From an uncultured Albidovulum sp. (GTDB lineage Bacteria > Pseudomonadota > Alphaproteobacteria > Rhodobacterales > Rhodobacteraceae): a stretch of 45,540 nucleotides of DNA. The translations under genes were made by a program, and so were the position numbers. Below the pieces are notes generated by a model. It was given only the letters and a program-made list of their open reading frames with translations. It made no database searches and had not been told where the DNA came from. The stretch spans positions 1 through 45,540 of the forward strand of contig CAJYAD010000029.1 in NCBI GenBank assembly GCA_913064775.1. Reading direction: 5' to 3'. Below, piece after piece: positions 32,398-41,632 of the stretch (position 1 is its first letter; every line of letters begins with the position of its first letter).

Positions 32398-32590
32398 GCG
32401 CGCCCATGGCGCCCCCGGCATATCCGAACCAAGATGAAGGGCAGGGCGCGGTCCTTGCCCTTCATCTTGGCAAAAATACTCCGGGGGGTCGCCATTGGAG
32501 CGCCGTCGCCAATGGTGCTCGGACCAGTGGCGCAGCCATTGGCAACTCCGAGTGACAATGGCGACGGGCAGCGCCCCCGCCGCGGCGCCT
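32398..32590. repeat. Intergenic repeat, facing pair with long hairpin (family copy e)
   Basis: Two facing copies of the repeat core meet downstream of pntB: GGCATATCCGAACC-AAGATGAAGGGCA on the left and TGCCCTTCATCTT-GGCAAAAATACTCC on the right. CCAAGATGAAGGGCA (32429-32443) and TGCCCTTCATCTTGG (32456-32470) form a perfect 15-bp stem. Beyond it come GCCATTGG boxes, CTCGGACC and finally GGGCAGCGCCCCC. The hairpin is well placed to end or protect the pntAB transcript. Confidence 0.75.
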
Positions 32591-32667
32591 GCGGCATCCG
32601 CACAGTTGAGCCTTCCGCGCCCGCCCGCTATCCTGCCCCTTGCTGGGAAGATCCGGGGAGGGATCGG

Positions 32668-33690
32668 ATGCGGCTTTCTCTGACCATCGTCGCGCTTCTC
32701 GCGCCGCTGCCGGCCTGGGCCGGGGCTGGCGTCGCCTATGGCTGGGGGTTCAATCCGCTGATCGTCGCGCCGCTGGCGGGGCTTGCGTGGTTGTTCATGC
32801 ACGGGGCCGAGCAGATGGCCGCGCGGGGCAGGCCCGTCGCGACCTGGCGGCAAGGCGTGTTCTACGCGGGGCTTGCCGTGCTCTGGGCCGCGCTGCAATC
32901 GCCGCTCGCGGCCTGGGCGGGCATCGCCTATGAGGGCCACGCCTGGCAGGGCCTGCTGCTGCGCATTCTGGGGCCGCTTCTGGTGCTGCTGGCGGCGCCG
33001 CAATCGGCGCTGATCGCGGGGCTGGGCCGGCGCGCCCGGCGCGGCCTTGCGCGCCGCCTGCCGCATCGGGGCCGCGCCCGGCGGATCCTGCGCGCCGCGT
33101 TACAGCCCTTGCCCGCCGCGCTGGCCTTCATCGGCACGCTCTATCTGTGGGAATTGCCGCCCCTGCAGAATGCCGCCCAGGCCCAGGCGCTGCTGGGCGC
33201 GCTGATGCGGGGGACCTTCCTGCTCACCGGGCTTTGGTTCTTCGCCACGCTGTTCCATCCGCAGGATCCGCCGCATGGCCCGGCCCATGTCCGCCGGCAG
33301 CTGATGCTGATCGCGGCGACCTTCTCGCAGCTTCTGCTGGGCGCGGCGATCACCATGAAGCCGATGATCCTCTACACCGCGTATCACCTGGGGCTCGGCG
33401 ATGAGGCCGGCGGCGGCTATGTGATCTGGACGCCCTCGTGCTTCGTGCTGCTGGCGGCGATCATCCTGGTCGTGCACCAGTGGAACGCGGCCGAGGAACG
33501 GCTTTGGCGGCGCGCCCAGCGGGGCGGGTTGTCGAATGCCGAGATGATGGCGCTGATGCCGCAGACCGCACAGGAGCTGTGGCTGGTGGTCACGCCCAAG
33601 AACCGCCGCACCGCCTATGGGCTGTCGATGATCCCGCTGATCCTGTTCGTCATGGTCTTTGCCACCGTCACCACGGTGCGGATGATGTAG
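32668..33690 (+). CDS. CtaG-like membrane protein (caa3-type cytochrome c oxidase assembly factor)
   Basis: A 340-residue polytopic protein with an N-terminal signal-like helix (MRLSLTIVALLAPLPAWAGA) and about seven further membrane segments. The family stretch LRILGPLLVLLAAPQSALIAG, the conserved Met/His-bearing segments (ITMKPMILYTAYH) and WTPSCFVLLAAIILVVHQW fit the caa3_CtaG family. Those proteins assist Cu insertion in cytochrome oxidase; a copper-resistance (CopD-like) role is the alternative. GGGGAGG lies nine bases before the ATG. Confidence 0.8.
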   Translation: MRLSLTIVALLAPLPAWAGAGVAYGWGFNPLIVAPLAGLAWLFMHGAEQMAARGRPVATWRQGVFYAGLAVLWAALQSPLAAWAGIAYEGHAWQGLLLRILGPLLVLLAAPQSALIAGLGRRARRGLARRLPHRGRARRILRAALQPLPAALAFIGTLYLWELPPLQNAAQAQALLGALMRGTFLLTGLWFFATLFHPQDPPHGPAHVRRQLMLIAATFSQLLLGAAITMKPMILYTAYHLGLGDEAGGGYVIWTPSCFVLLAAIILVVHQWNAAEERLWRRAQRGGLSNAEMMALMPQTAQELWLVVTPKNRRTAYGLSMIPLILFVMVFATVTTVRMM

Positions 33691-33790
33691 CGCCCCCCGG
33701 GCCAATCGTCGCAGACCGCGCGCCCGCCGGGCTAGCCGATTGCGCGCCGCGCCCGGCGGGCTAGTCTGGCCATGCGACGCCAGCAGAGGT

Positions 33791-33826
33791 CCAAGCACAG
33801 GCCCAAGCACAGGCCCAAGCGGAGAG
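33791..33826. repeat. 12-bp tandem repeat before the DUF3422 gene
   Basis: CCAAGCACAGGC occurs twice (33791-33802, 33803-33814) and a third, partial copy CCAAGCGGAGAGG supplies the ribosome-binding site of the next gene. Just upstream a direct repeat of (C/G)GGGCTAG is also visible (33729-33763). Confidence 0.75.
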
Positions 33827-33833
33827 GCCCGAC

Positions 33834-35117
33834 ATGAGCCCGATCGACGACCATCCCCAGCGCTATGCCCTGGCCAATGAGCTGCACGCGCGCCCCTTCC
33901 CCGCGCTCACGCCGCCCTGCCACGCGGCCTTTCTGGCGATCACCCCGTCCGAGGATGCCGCCAACCGCGACCGGATGCGCGACCATGCCCATCTGTCGGC
34001 CCTGCTGGCCCGCCACGGCGCCGCGCCGCCGCCACCCGAGGCCGCGCATTGGTCGGGTGCCATCGGCCGCCATGCGCTGACCTGGGAAAGCCACACCGAA
34101 TTCGTGACCTTCTCGGCCTTCGCCGAGGGGCTGGGCACGCGGCCCTTCGACCCGTCCGAGGCCGAAGTCTTCCCCGCCGACTGGCTGGCGGGCGCGCCGG
34201 GGACACGGCTGACCTCGGTGCTGATCCGGGTTGATTTTCTGCCCGAAGATCCGGCGCAGGTCATGCCCTTGCTGCGCGACTGGTTCGTGCCCGAAAGCCT
34301 GGCCTGCAACTGGGTGCTGGACCGCGCCGCGGTGGTGGCGGGGGATTTCCGCATCGATCCGGCGGGGCATATGCGCTTTGCCGTCTTCGTGCGGCCCGGC
34401 ACCGGCCCGGGCCGGGTCGGGCGGATCGTGCAGCGCTTGTGCGAGATCGAGACTTACAAGGCGATGTCGATGCTGGGGCTGATGCGGGCGCGGGCCTTGG
34501 GCGCGCGGCTGAACGCGCTTGACCCGGAGCTGTCGGAAATGGTCAGCGGCATGGGCGACGCGGGCCGCCCGCCCGAGGGCGCGCTGCATGCGCTGCTTGG
34601 CGTGACCGCACAGCTAGAGGAACTGGCGGTGCATTCCTCATTCCGTTTCGGCGCGACCGGGGCCTATGAGGCGCTGGTGAACCAGCGCATCGGCGTTCTG
34701 CGTGAGGAGCGCTTTGAGGGCCGCCAGACCTTTTCCGAGTTCATGACCCGGCGCTATGATCCGGCGATGCGGACGGTGAAATCGACCGAGGCCCGGCTGA
34801 AGGCGCTTCTGGAACGCGCCACGCGGGCGGGCGAATTGCTGCGCACCCGGGTGGATGTGGAACGCTCGGCCCAGAACCAGAAGCTGCTGGAAAGCATGGA
34901 CCGGCGGGCGGATCTGCAATTGCGGCTGCAACACACGGTCGAGGGGCTGTCGGTCGTGGCGATCAGCTATTACGCCGTCAATCTGGTCAGCTATGCGCTG
35001 TATCCGCTGGCCCATGCGCTGGACTGGTCGAAGACGGCAAGTACGGCGGTGCTGACCCCGGTGGTGGTGCTGGCGATGTGGCTGGCGCTGCGCCGCATCC
35101 GCAAGCGGATGCACTGA
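33834..35117 (+). CDS. DUF3422 family membrane-anchored protein
   Basis: A 427-residue protein. The N-terminal two thirds is soluble, starting DDHPQRYALANELHARPFP, with EFVTFSAFAEG and CNWVLDRAAVVAGDFRIDPAG, all as I recall for DUF3422. Two membrane helices follow at the C-terminus (SVVAISYYAVNLVSYALYPL and AVLTPVVVLAMWLALRRI). Function is unknown. The third copy of a 12-bp tandem repeat provides the GGAGAGG ribosome-binding site. Confidence 0.9.
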   Translation: MSPIDDHPQRYALANELHARPFPALTPPCHAAFLAITPSEDAANRDRMRDHAHLSALLARHGAAPPPPEAAHWSGAIGRHALTWESHTEFVTFSAFAEGLGTRPFDPSEAEVFPADWLAGAPGTRLTSVLIRVDFLPEDPAQVMPLLRDWFVPESLACNWVLDRAAVVAGDFRIDPAGHMRFAVFVRPGTGPGRVGRIVQRLCEIETYKAMSMLGLMRARALGARLNALDPELSEMVSGMGDAGRPPEGALHALLGVTAQLEELAVHSSFRFGATGAYEALVNQRIGVLREERFEGRQTFSEFMTRRYDPAMRTVKSTEARLKALLERATRAGELLRTRVDVERSAQNQKLLESMDRRADLQLRLQHTVEGLSVVAISYYAVNLVSYALYPLAHALDWSKTASTAVLTPVVVLAMWLALRRIRKRMH

Positions 35118-35125
35118 CGGGGGAG

Positions 35126-35268
35126 CGGGGCGCGCGCCTGCCCGTGGGGTGGCGCATCCTGACGGTCGAGCATCGCCATTTATGGCAGCAAGGTTCTGCC
35201 TGAGGCCCCCCGGGCTTGAGCGCATCAAAGCGCCAGCCCGTGGGGACGGGCAGGCGCGCGCCCTGCGC
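35126..35268 (-). repeat. ~144-bp intergenic element with inverted-repeat ends, copy 2
   Basis: Reverse-oriented copy of the element at 24699-24842. The plus strand begins GGCGCGCGCCTGCCCGTGGG and ends with CACGGGCAGGCGCGC-type sequence followed by GCCCTGCGC. Termini are nearly identical to copy 1; the central ~60 bp differ more but keep their length. It lies between the 3' ends of DUF3422 and the OppC-like gene. Confidence 0.7.
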
Positions 35269-35337
35269 GTTTCACGCGCGTACCGGGCGGCAGGGGCTGG
35301 CGGCAGGGGATGGCGGAACGGGGCCAAGCCTGCTCCC

Positions 35338-36330
35338 TCAGCGCCCCCGCACCCGCGGATCCAGCGCGTCGCGCAGACCGTCGCCGATATAGTTCACCGA
35401 CAGCACCGTCAACGAGATCGCCAGCCCCGGCCAGATCACCAGCCCCGGCGATTGCTGCATGTACTGGATGCCATCGTAAAGCAGCCGCCCCCAGGTCGGG
35501 AAATCCGGCGGAAAGCCGAGGCCGAGGAACGACAGCACCGATTCCGTGATGATCGCCTGGGCGATGCCCAGGGTCGCGGCCACCATCACCGGGCTCAGCA
35601 CGTTGGGCAGGATGTGGCGGGTGATCATCCGCCAGGGCGGGGTGCCGATCGAGCGGGCGGCCAGCACGAATTCGCGCTCTTTCAGCGCCAGCACCTCGCC
35701 GCGCACGATGCGGGCGGCATGCATCCAGCTGGTGATGCCGATGGCGGTGACGATCAGGGTGAAGATCCCCATGTCCAGCCCCATCAGATGCGCCAGCGCA
35801 TCGCGAAACAGCATCACCATGACCAGCAGCAACGGCAGCACCGGCAGCGCCAGGAACAGATCCGTCAGCCGCATCAAGGGGCCGTCGAGCATCTTGGAAT
35901 AGCCCGCCAGCACCCCCACCAGCGTGCCCAAGAAGATCGAGATCAGCATCGCCGTGACCCCCACCGCGATAGAGATCCGCCCCCCCGTCATCAGCCGCGC
36001 CAGCGAATCCCGGCCCAGAGAATCGGTGCCCAGCGGATGCGCCAGGCTGGGGCCGCCGTTCATCGCGGTGAAGTCGATATAGCTGGGGCTGATGCGCCAG
36101 ACATAGGGGCCGAAGATCACCGCGACGAAGATGGTCGCGAAGATCGCGGCGCCGAACATCGCGCCCTTGTGGGTCTTGAACTGATCCCAGACATCCCACC
36201 ACTGGTTGCGCGGCGGGGCGATGTGCTGGACCATCTCGGCCGCCGGGTCATGGTCGGGGCCCAGCGTGGCCTCGGCCAGCATGGCTTCGCCCACGGCGCG
36301 CGGGTCTTGTCTTTCCTTGGGATCAGTCAT
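35338..36330 (-). CDS. Peptide ABC transporter permease, OppC/DppC family
   Basis: A 330-residue inner-membrane permease. A cytoplasmic N-terminal ~60 residues precede six helices, with the OppC-type extended N-terminal loop (HPLGTDSLGRDSLARLMTGGR) and the EAA-loop region FVLAARSIGTPPWRMITRHILPNV. The C-terminal ending LRDALDPRVRGR is typical. It overlaps the OppB-type gene by eight bases and is the last gene of the operon. Confidence 0.93.
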   Translation of the reverse strand: MTDPKERQDPRAVGEAMLAEATLGPDHDPAAEMVQHIAPPRNQWWDVWDQFKTHKGAMFGAAIFATIFVAVIFGPYVWRISPSYIDFTAMNGGPSLAHPLGTDSLGRDSLARLMTGGRISIAVGVTAMLISIFLGTLVGVLAGYSKMLDGPLMRLTDLFLALPVLPLLLVMVMLFRDALAHLMGLDMGIFTLIVTAIGITSWMHAARIVRGEVLALKEREFVLAARSIGTPPWRMITRHILPNVLSPVMVAATLGIAQAIITESVLSFLGLGFPPDFPTWGRLLYDGIQYMQQSPGLVIWPGLAISLTVLSVNYIGDGLRDALDPRVRGR

Positions 36331-37330
36331 AGCGGATTCTCGGGTCGAGCACGCCGTAGAGCAGATCGGCGACCAGGTTGAAAAGCACGATCAGCACGGC
36401 GAAGATGAAGGTGATGGTCTGCACCATCGGCAGATCGTTGGCGTAGATCGCGGTGATCAGCAATTGCCCGATCCCGTTCACCAGAAATATCTGCTCGGTC
36501 ACGATGGCGCCGCCGAAGACCGAGGGCACCCCCAGCGCGATCACCGTGATCACCGGGATCATCGAGTTGCGCAGCACATGGATCAGCACCACGCGCGATT
36601 CCGACATGCCCTTGGCGCGGGCGGTGCGCACATAATCCTGACTGAGGTTGTCCAGCATCGACGAGCGCAGATAGCGGCTGATCTGGCTGGTGGTCTGGAT
36701 CGCCAGCACCAGCACCGGCATCACCATCTGTCGGATCTGCAGCCAAAAGTTGTGCCAGCTGTCGACGTTGAGGTTGGTGTTATAGATCGCCGGGAACCAG
36801 TTCAGATAGACCGAGAAGATCAGGATCATCAGCACGCCGGAAAAGAACGGCGGCACCGCAAGGCCCAGCATCGCGGCGAAGGTGCCGGTCTGGTCGAAGA
36901 CCGAATATTGCTTGTAGGCCGACAGGATGCCGATCGGCAGGGCGATCAGCACGCCGACCACATAGGCCAGCCCCACCACCCACAGCGTCTGCGGGATGCG
37001 CTGCGCGATGATGTCGAAGACCGGCGAGCGCGTCTGCCAAGAGATGATCCGCTGCATGCCGGCCGAGTAATGGGTGCCGAAGATCACGTCGATCAGATGC
37101 AGCGGCTCGACCACGAAGAATTCCTTCAGCCACAGCAGGTATTGCACCAGCAGCGGCTTGTTGACCCCCAGCGCCTCGCGCATCTTTTCGCGGACCTCGG
37201 GCGGGATCGTCAGCGGCAGGTCGCCCAGCGGGTTGCCCGGCGCCAGCTTGAGCAGCGAGAAGATGATCAGGCTGATGAACAGCAGCGTCGGCACCGCAAG
37301 AACCAAGCGCCGGATGGTGTAGTTGAGCAT
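36323..37330 (-). CDS. Peptide ABC transporter permease, OppB/DppB family
   Basis: A 335-residue permease starting MLNYTIRRLVLAVPTLLFIS, the usual OppB N-terminus. Six membrane helices, the periplasmic loop with LPLTIPPEVREKMREALG, and the EAA region YVRTARAKGMSESRVVLIHVLRNSMIPV are present. It ends LLYGVLDPRIRYD. It forms the channel with the OppC-type protein encoded next. Confidence 0.93.
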   Translation of the reverse strand: MLNYTIRRLVLAVPTLLFISLIIFSLLKLAPGNPLGDLPLTIPPEVREKMREALGVNKPLLVQYLLWLKEFFVVEPLHLIDVIFGTHYSAGMQRIISWQTRSPVFDIIAQRIPQTLWVVGLAYVVGVLIALPIGILSAYKQYSVFDQTGTFAAMLGLAVPPFFSGVLMILIFSVYLNWFPAIYNTNLNVDSWHNFWLQIRQMVMPVLVLAIQTTSQISRYLRSSMLDNLSQDYVRTARAKGMSESRVVLIHVLRNSMIPVITVIALGVPSVFGGAIVTEQIFLVNGIGQLLITAIYANDLPMVQTITFIFAVLIVLFNLVADLLYGVLDPRIRYD

Positions 37331-37447
37331 TGGCTGCCCCTGTCGTTGTCGGTGAGGTTTCCGGTGTCGGTGCCGGTTTCAGTCCCGAAGTGCCGGGCCG
37401 GATTGCGAGATGGGCGCGCCCCGAACGGGCGGGGCGCGCCCGGGGCA

Positions 37448-39166
37448 TCACTTCTTGCGATACCAGGACTGGATGTTCCACATCTCGGAATCCCAGGTGT
37501 TCATGATATCGCCACCCAGGGTGTTCGACACCGCCGACACCCGGCCGCGCCAGACCAGCGGCAGCATCGTGTAGGTGCTGTCAGGCTGGCCGACCGTCAG
37601 AAGCGCGTTCAGCTTCTTCACGATCTCGCCGCGCTTTTCATAGTTCGCGGTCTTGCCGAGTTCGGCCACAAGGCTGTCGTATTCCTTGCTGCAAAAGCGC
37701 GGGATGTTCTCACCCTGCCACTGGGTCGCCGGGCGCGGCGCCTTGTTGCAGGTGTATTGCGCGGCATAGGCGCCGGGATCGGCCCCGTTGAAGTTGTTCG
37801 CGTACATCTCGACGTCAGAGTAGAACTTCTGGAACGTGTCGGGCGAACCCGGATCGCCGCCGAAGAAGACCGAGGCGTTGATGTTCTTCAGCTCGGTATC
37901 GACGCCGATTTCCTTCCACCACTGCTTGATGATCGCCTGGAATTGCTGGCGCACCGCGTTGGTCGAGGTCTGGTAGGTCAGCATCAGCTTCTTGCCGTCC
38001 TTGTGACGGTAGCCGTCCGAGCCCATCTTCCAGCCGGCCTCGTCCAGCAGCTTCTTGGCGCCGGCGATGTTCTGCTTGAGGCAGCTGGTGTTGCCGGCAT
38101 CGGCGAAGTTGGCGGGCGCCGGGACCCAGTTGCAGGTCGGCTTGCCCATCGGGCCATAGCCGATCTTGGTCAGCACGTTGCGGTCGATCGCCATCGACAG
38201 CGCCTCGCGCACCCGCTTGTCCGTCAGGATCGGGTTCGGAACCTTGGCGGTCGAACGTTCATCCGCCGGCAGACTAGAGGACGGATCGGTCAGGTTCAGT
38301 TGCAGACGCTCGACCAGCGTGCCGAAGCCGACCATCAGCTTGCCCTTGCCGTCCTTGACCATGTCCTCCAGCACCTTGGGCGCCAGTTGCAGGTTCCAGC
38401 CGTAATCATATTCGCCGGTCTGCAGCACCGCGCGGGCCGAGGCCATGGCGCTGCCGCCGCCCTTGAAGTTGACCTTGGCGAAATGCGGCTCATCCGCGAC
38501 GCGGTAGTTCGGGTTGGCGGCGAACTGGATCACGTCGTTGGGCTTGAACTGGGTCACCTTGAACGGGCCGGTGCCGATCGGGTTGAAGTTCGCCTCGGTG
38601 CAGGTCGGGGCCTTGGCGCCCATGCAATTTTCAAACTGCTTCTTTTGCAGGATCGGCGATTCCGAGCTGACGAAAGGCCCGTAGGGAACCGGCTGCGGTT
38701 CCTTGAAGGTGATCTTCACGGTCAGCGGGTCGACCTCTTCGATCGATTTCACGCCCTCGAAGTGGGACAACTGCGCGCAGCCGCCCTGCGGATCCATGCA
38801 ATACTTGCCGGTGAATACCACGTCGGCGGCGGTCACGGGGCTGCCGTCGGACCACTTCAGCCCCTTCTTCAGGTGCCAGGTGATCGACTTCAGATCCTTG
38901 GCGATGCCGCCATTGGCGACAGTCGGGATCTCGGCCGCAAGCCGCGCGAACAGCTTGCCTTCCTGGTCGTAGCCCGCCAGCGGTTCCAGCACGATCGACG
39001 AGGATTCCACATCCTTCGTGCCGCCCGACAGATAGGGGTTCAGGATCGACGGCGCCTGCCAGTAGATGATGTTGACGGTGCCGTCCGTCCCGCGCCCTTC
39101 GGCATGGGCCACGGGCGCCATCGCCAGCGCGGCGGCGGCCCCCATTAAGGCCAGTTTGATTTTCAT
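37448..39166 (-). CDS. Peptide ABC transporter substrate-binding protein (OppA/DppA family, SBP_bac_5)
   Basis: A 572-residue periplasmic protein with signal peptide MKIKLALMGAAAALAMAPVAHA. The mature part has the family stretch GLKWSDGSPVTAADVVFTGKY and a DKRVREALSMAIDRNVL block. Several cysteines (for example CMDPQGGCAQ and CMGAKAPTC) suggest disulfides. It is fairly large for the family, in line with a peptide or oligopeptide ligand, but an opine or other modified amino acid is possible given the adjacent oxidoreductase. The start at 39166 is set by the signal peptide and GAGGAGAGG upstream. Confidence 0.94.
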   Translation of the reverse strand: MKIKLALMGAAAALAMAPVAHAEGRGTDGTVNIIYWQAPSILNPYLSGGTKDVESSSIVLEPLAGYDQEGKLFARLAAEIPTVANGGIAKDLKSITWHLKKGLKWSDGSPVTAADVVFTGKYCMDPQGGCAQLSHFEGVKSIEEVDPLTVKITFKEPQPVPYGPFVSSESPILQKKQFENCMGAKAPTCTEANFNPIGTGPFKVTQFKPNDVIQFAANPNYRVADEPHFAKVNFKGGGSAMASARAVLQTGEYDYGWNLQLAPKVLEDMVKDGKGKLMVGFGTLVERLQLNLTDPSSSLPADERSTAKVPNPILTDKRVREALSMAIDRNVLTKIGYGPMGKPTCNWVPAPANFADAGNTSCLKQNIAGAKKLLDEAGWKMGSDGYRHKDGKKLMLTYQTSTNAVRQQFQAIIKQWWKEIGVDTELKNINASVFFGGDPGSPDTFQKFYSDVEMYANNFNGADPGAYAAQYTCNKAPRPATQWQGENIPRFCSKEYDSLVAELGKTANYEKRGEIVKKLNALLTVGQPDSTYTMLPLVWRGRVSAVSNTLGGDIMNTWDSEMWNIQSWYRKK

Positions 39167-39206
39167 TAATCCTCTCCTCGTTGGTTGGGCTCTGATCGCC
39201 TCGGGC

Positions 39207-40271
39207 CTATGCGCCGGCTGATCCGGCGTCTTGCGTCTTGTCGGAATCGTAGAGGTGGCAGGCGACAAAGTGCTGCGGCCTGACCTCTCGGAAGGCGGGT
39301 TCGACATCCTTGCAGACGGCCATCACCCTGGGGCAGCGGGTGCAGAAGTTGCAGCCCTTCGGCGGATTGGCGGGCGAGGGCACGTCGCCCTTCAGGATGA
39401 TGCGCGCGCGCCGGGTCTCGACCGCCGGGTCGGGGTCGGGGACCGCAGACAGCAGGGCCTCGGTATAGGGATGCAGCGGCTCGGCATAGAGCGCCTCACG
39501 CGGGGCGAGTTCTGCCAACTGGCCCAGATACATCACCGCCACCCGGTCGGCGATATGGCGCACCATCGACAGGTCGTGGCTGATGAACAGATAGGTCAGG
39601 CCCAGCTTTTCCTGCAGCTCTTCCAGCAGGTTGACCACCTGCGCCTGGATCGACACGTCAAGCGCCGCGATCGGTTCGTCGCAGACGATGAACTTCGGGT
39701 TCAGCGCCAGCGCCCGTGCGATGCCGATCCGCTGCCGCTGCCCGCCCGAGAATTCATGCGGATAGCGGTTGGCGAAGGTGCGGTTCAGCCCCACCGCATC
39801 CATCAGCTCGTAGATCCGCGCCAGCTTTTCCTTCTTCGACAGCTTGGTATGTTCGTCCAGCGGCTCCGAGATGATCGAGGCCACCGTCATCCGCGGATTG
39901 AGGCTGGCCTGCGGGTCCTGAAACACCATCTGCATCGTGGTGCGCATCTGGCGCAGGGTGCGGGCATCGGCGCGCGCCACGTCCTGGCCGTCGATCTTCA
40001 CCACGCCGTCGGTGACCTCGTAGAGCCGCAGCAGGGCGCGTCCCGTCGTCGACTTGCCACAGCCGGATTCGCCAACAAGGCCAAGGGTTTCGCCCTCGTA
40101 GATGTCGAAGCTGACGTTGTCGACGGCCTTCACGTCGCCGATCTTGCGGCGCAAAAGGCCCGAGGTGATCGGGAAATACATCTTCAGGCCGCGCACCTCG
40201 ACCAGCTTGCGCCGGGGGTCGGGCGCGTGCCCGGCCAGCGCGTCGCCCGTCACCATGCCCTCGTCAAGCAT
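39207..40271 (-). CDS. Peptide ABC transporter ATPase, OppF/DppF family
   Basis: A 354-residue ATPase with Walker A GESGCGKS (67-74), FSGGQRQR signature and Walker [12 protein letters not shown]. The C-terminal oligopeptide-type extension has the Cys cluster CNFCTRCP, which in this family can bind an Fe-S cluster. The ATG at 40271 is preceded by GGAGAGGCCG. It overlaps the end of the OppD-type gene by eight bases. Confidence 0.94.
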   Translation of the reverse strand: MLDEGMVTGDALAGHAPDPRRKLVEVRGLKMYFPITSGLLRRKIGDVKAVDNVSFDIYEGETLGLVGESGCGKSTTGRALLRLYEVTDGVVKIDGQDVARADARTLRQMRTTMQMVFQDPQASLNPRMTVASIISEPLDEHTKLSKKEKLARIYELMDAVGLNRTFANRYPHEFSGGQRQRIGIARALALNPKFIVCDEPIAALDVSIQAQVVNLLEELQEKLGLTYLFISHDLSMVRHIADRVAVMYLGQLAELAPREALYAEPLHPYTEALLSAVPDPDPAVETRRARIILKGDVPSPANPPKGCNFCTRCPRVMAVCKDVEPAFREVRPQHFVACHLYDSDKTQDAGSAGA

Positions 40272-41271
40272 CGGCCTCTCCTTGGGTTGCGGCGTCCCAG
40301 AAACAGGCGACGTCATGGCCGTTCGCGCCGACCGGGCGGCGCTGCGGGTTTTCGGTGCCGCAACGCGCGAAGGCGTGGGCGCAGCGGTCGCGGAACGAAC
40401 AGGCCGAGGGCGCGGCCATCAGGATCGGCGGCTGGCCCTCGATCACGTTCAGCTTCGGCTCGCGCGCGCCATGCACCTTGGGCACGGTCTTCAGCAGGGC
40501 GCGCGTGTAGGGATGCTGCGGATTGGCGAACAGCTCGCGCGCCGGGGCCTGTTCGACCACCTGGCCGCCATACATCACCATCACCCGGTCGGCGATGCCG
40601 GCGATCACCCCCAGATCATGGGTGATCCAGACGATCGCCATGCCCAGTTTCTCGCGCAGCTCCTTCACCAGCTCGATGATCTGGGCCTGGATCGTGACAT
40701 CCAGCGCCGTGGTGGGTTCGTCGGCGATCAGCACCTTGGGATCGCACGCCAGCGCGATAGCGATCATCACCCGCTGGCGCATGCCGCCGGAAAACTGGTG
40801 CGGGTAATCCCTCAGGCGCGACCGCGCATCGGGAATGCCCACCAGCTCCAGCAATTCGACCGCCCGATCCCGCGCGCCGGCCTTCGACAGGCCCATATGC
40901 TTGCGCAGCGGCTCCATCAGCTGAAAGCCCACGTTGAACACCGGATTCAGGCTGGTCATCGGATCCTGAAAGATAAAGCCGATCCGTGCGCCGCGGATCT
41001 TGCGCAGGGTCTCGTCGCTGGCGGTGCGCAGATCATGGCCGTCGAACAGGATCTGTCCGCCACTGACATTCGCCGGCGGCGAGGGCAGCAGCCCGATCAG
41101 CGACATCATGGTGACCGACTTGCCCGAGCCGCTTTCCCCCACCACGCCCAGAAGCTCTCCGGGGTGCAGATGGAAGCTGACGGAGTTCACCGCATGAACC
41201 TGACCGCCGCGTGTCCTGAAAACGGTCTTCAGGTCCTTGACGTCAAGGACTGGAAGCGCCCCATCGGGCAT
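40264..41271 (-). CDS. Peptide ABC transporter ATPase, OppD/DppD family
   Basis: A 335-residue ATPase, Walker A GESGSGKS (45-52), signature FSGGMRQR and Walker B DEPTTALD. The C-terminal extension has [16 protein letters not shown], the Opp/Dpp cysteine motif. It is the first gene of the minus-strand operon (ATPase, ATPase, binding protein, permease, permease) and is divergent from the FAD oxidoreductase across about 360 bp. Confidence 0.94.
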   Translation of the reverse strand: MPDGALPVLDVKDLKTVFRTRGGQVHAVNSVSFHLHPGELLGVVGESGSGKSVTMMSLIGLLPSPPANVSGGQILFDGHDLRTASDETLRKIRGARIGFIFQDPMTSLNPVFNVGFQLMEPLRKHMGLSKAGARDRAVELLELVGIPDARSRLRDYPHQFSGGMRQRVMIAIALACDPKVLIADEPTTALDVTIQAQIIELVKELREKLGMAIVWITHDLGVIAGIADRVMVMYGGQVVEQAPARELFANPQHPYTRALLKTVPKVHGAREPKLNVIEGQPPILMAAPSACSFRDRCAHAFARCGTENPQRRPVGANGHDVACFWDAATQGEADA

Positions 41272-41632
41272 ATGACTCTCTCCAAACCTGTTGGTTTTAT
41301 TTTATTTTTATCGCACTTGCGGTGTCGGCCCGCAGGCGTCTTGGGGGAAGTGTTAGCAATTTTCCACAGCGGGGCAAGAAACTTTCTTGTCCGATGGGTC
41401 AAGGTTTTGCGGACGCTCAAGGATAGGGCAGCGGCCTTGACCTTTGGCCAAGGCGGCCGCAGGCTCTGCCTGGCAAACTGCAAGGCCTTGCCATGATCCC
41501 TTCGCCCCCAGTCCAGACCGGTGCCACCTGCGCGATCCGCCGCGCGCCTGCGGTTCCGGCCCGTATCGCGATTCGAACGCCGCCGCCCCAAGGGGGGGCG
41601 CATCCGCCCGCCTGGCCCGGGTAGCGGCGAAG
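41272..41632. promoter_or_regulatory. Divergent control region between the opp-type operon and the FAD oxidoreductase
   Basis: This is 361 bp without a convincing gene. Next to the OppD-type start it is AT-rich (a GGTTTTATTTTATTTTTATC stretch near 41291-41310). At 41375-41389 it holds a perfect 15-bp palindrome, CAAGAAA-C-TTTCTTG, extended by one G/C pair and near matches outside. The palindrome is a good candidate operator for joint control of both directions. No regulator gene is adjacent. Confidence 0.5.

Noticed and set aside
30874-33066. A minus-strand open frame of 730 codons opposite pntB and the CtaG-like gene
   Set aside because: Both plus-strand genes are full-length conserved proteins, and the minus frame has antisense-like composition.
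36206-39148. A plus-strand open frame of 980 codons
   Set aside because: It is antisense to the opp-type permease and binding-protein genes and His/Arg/Gln-rich; no domain is recognisable.
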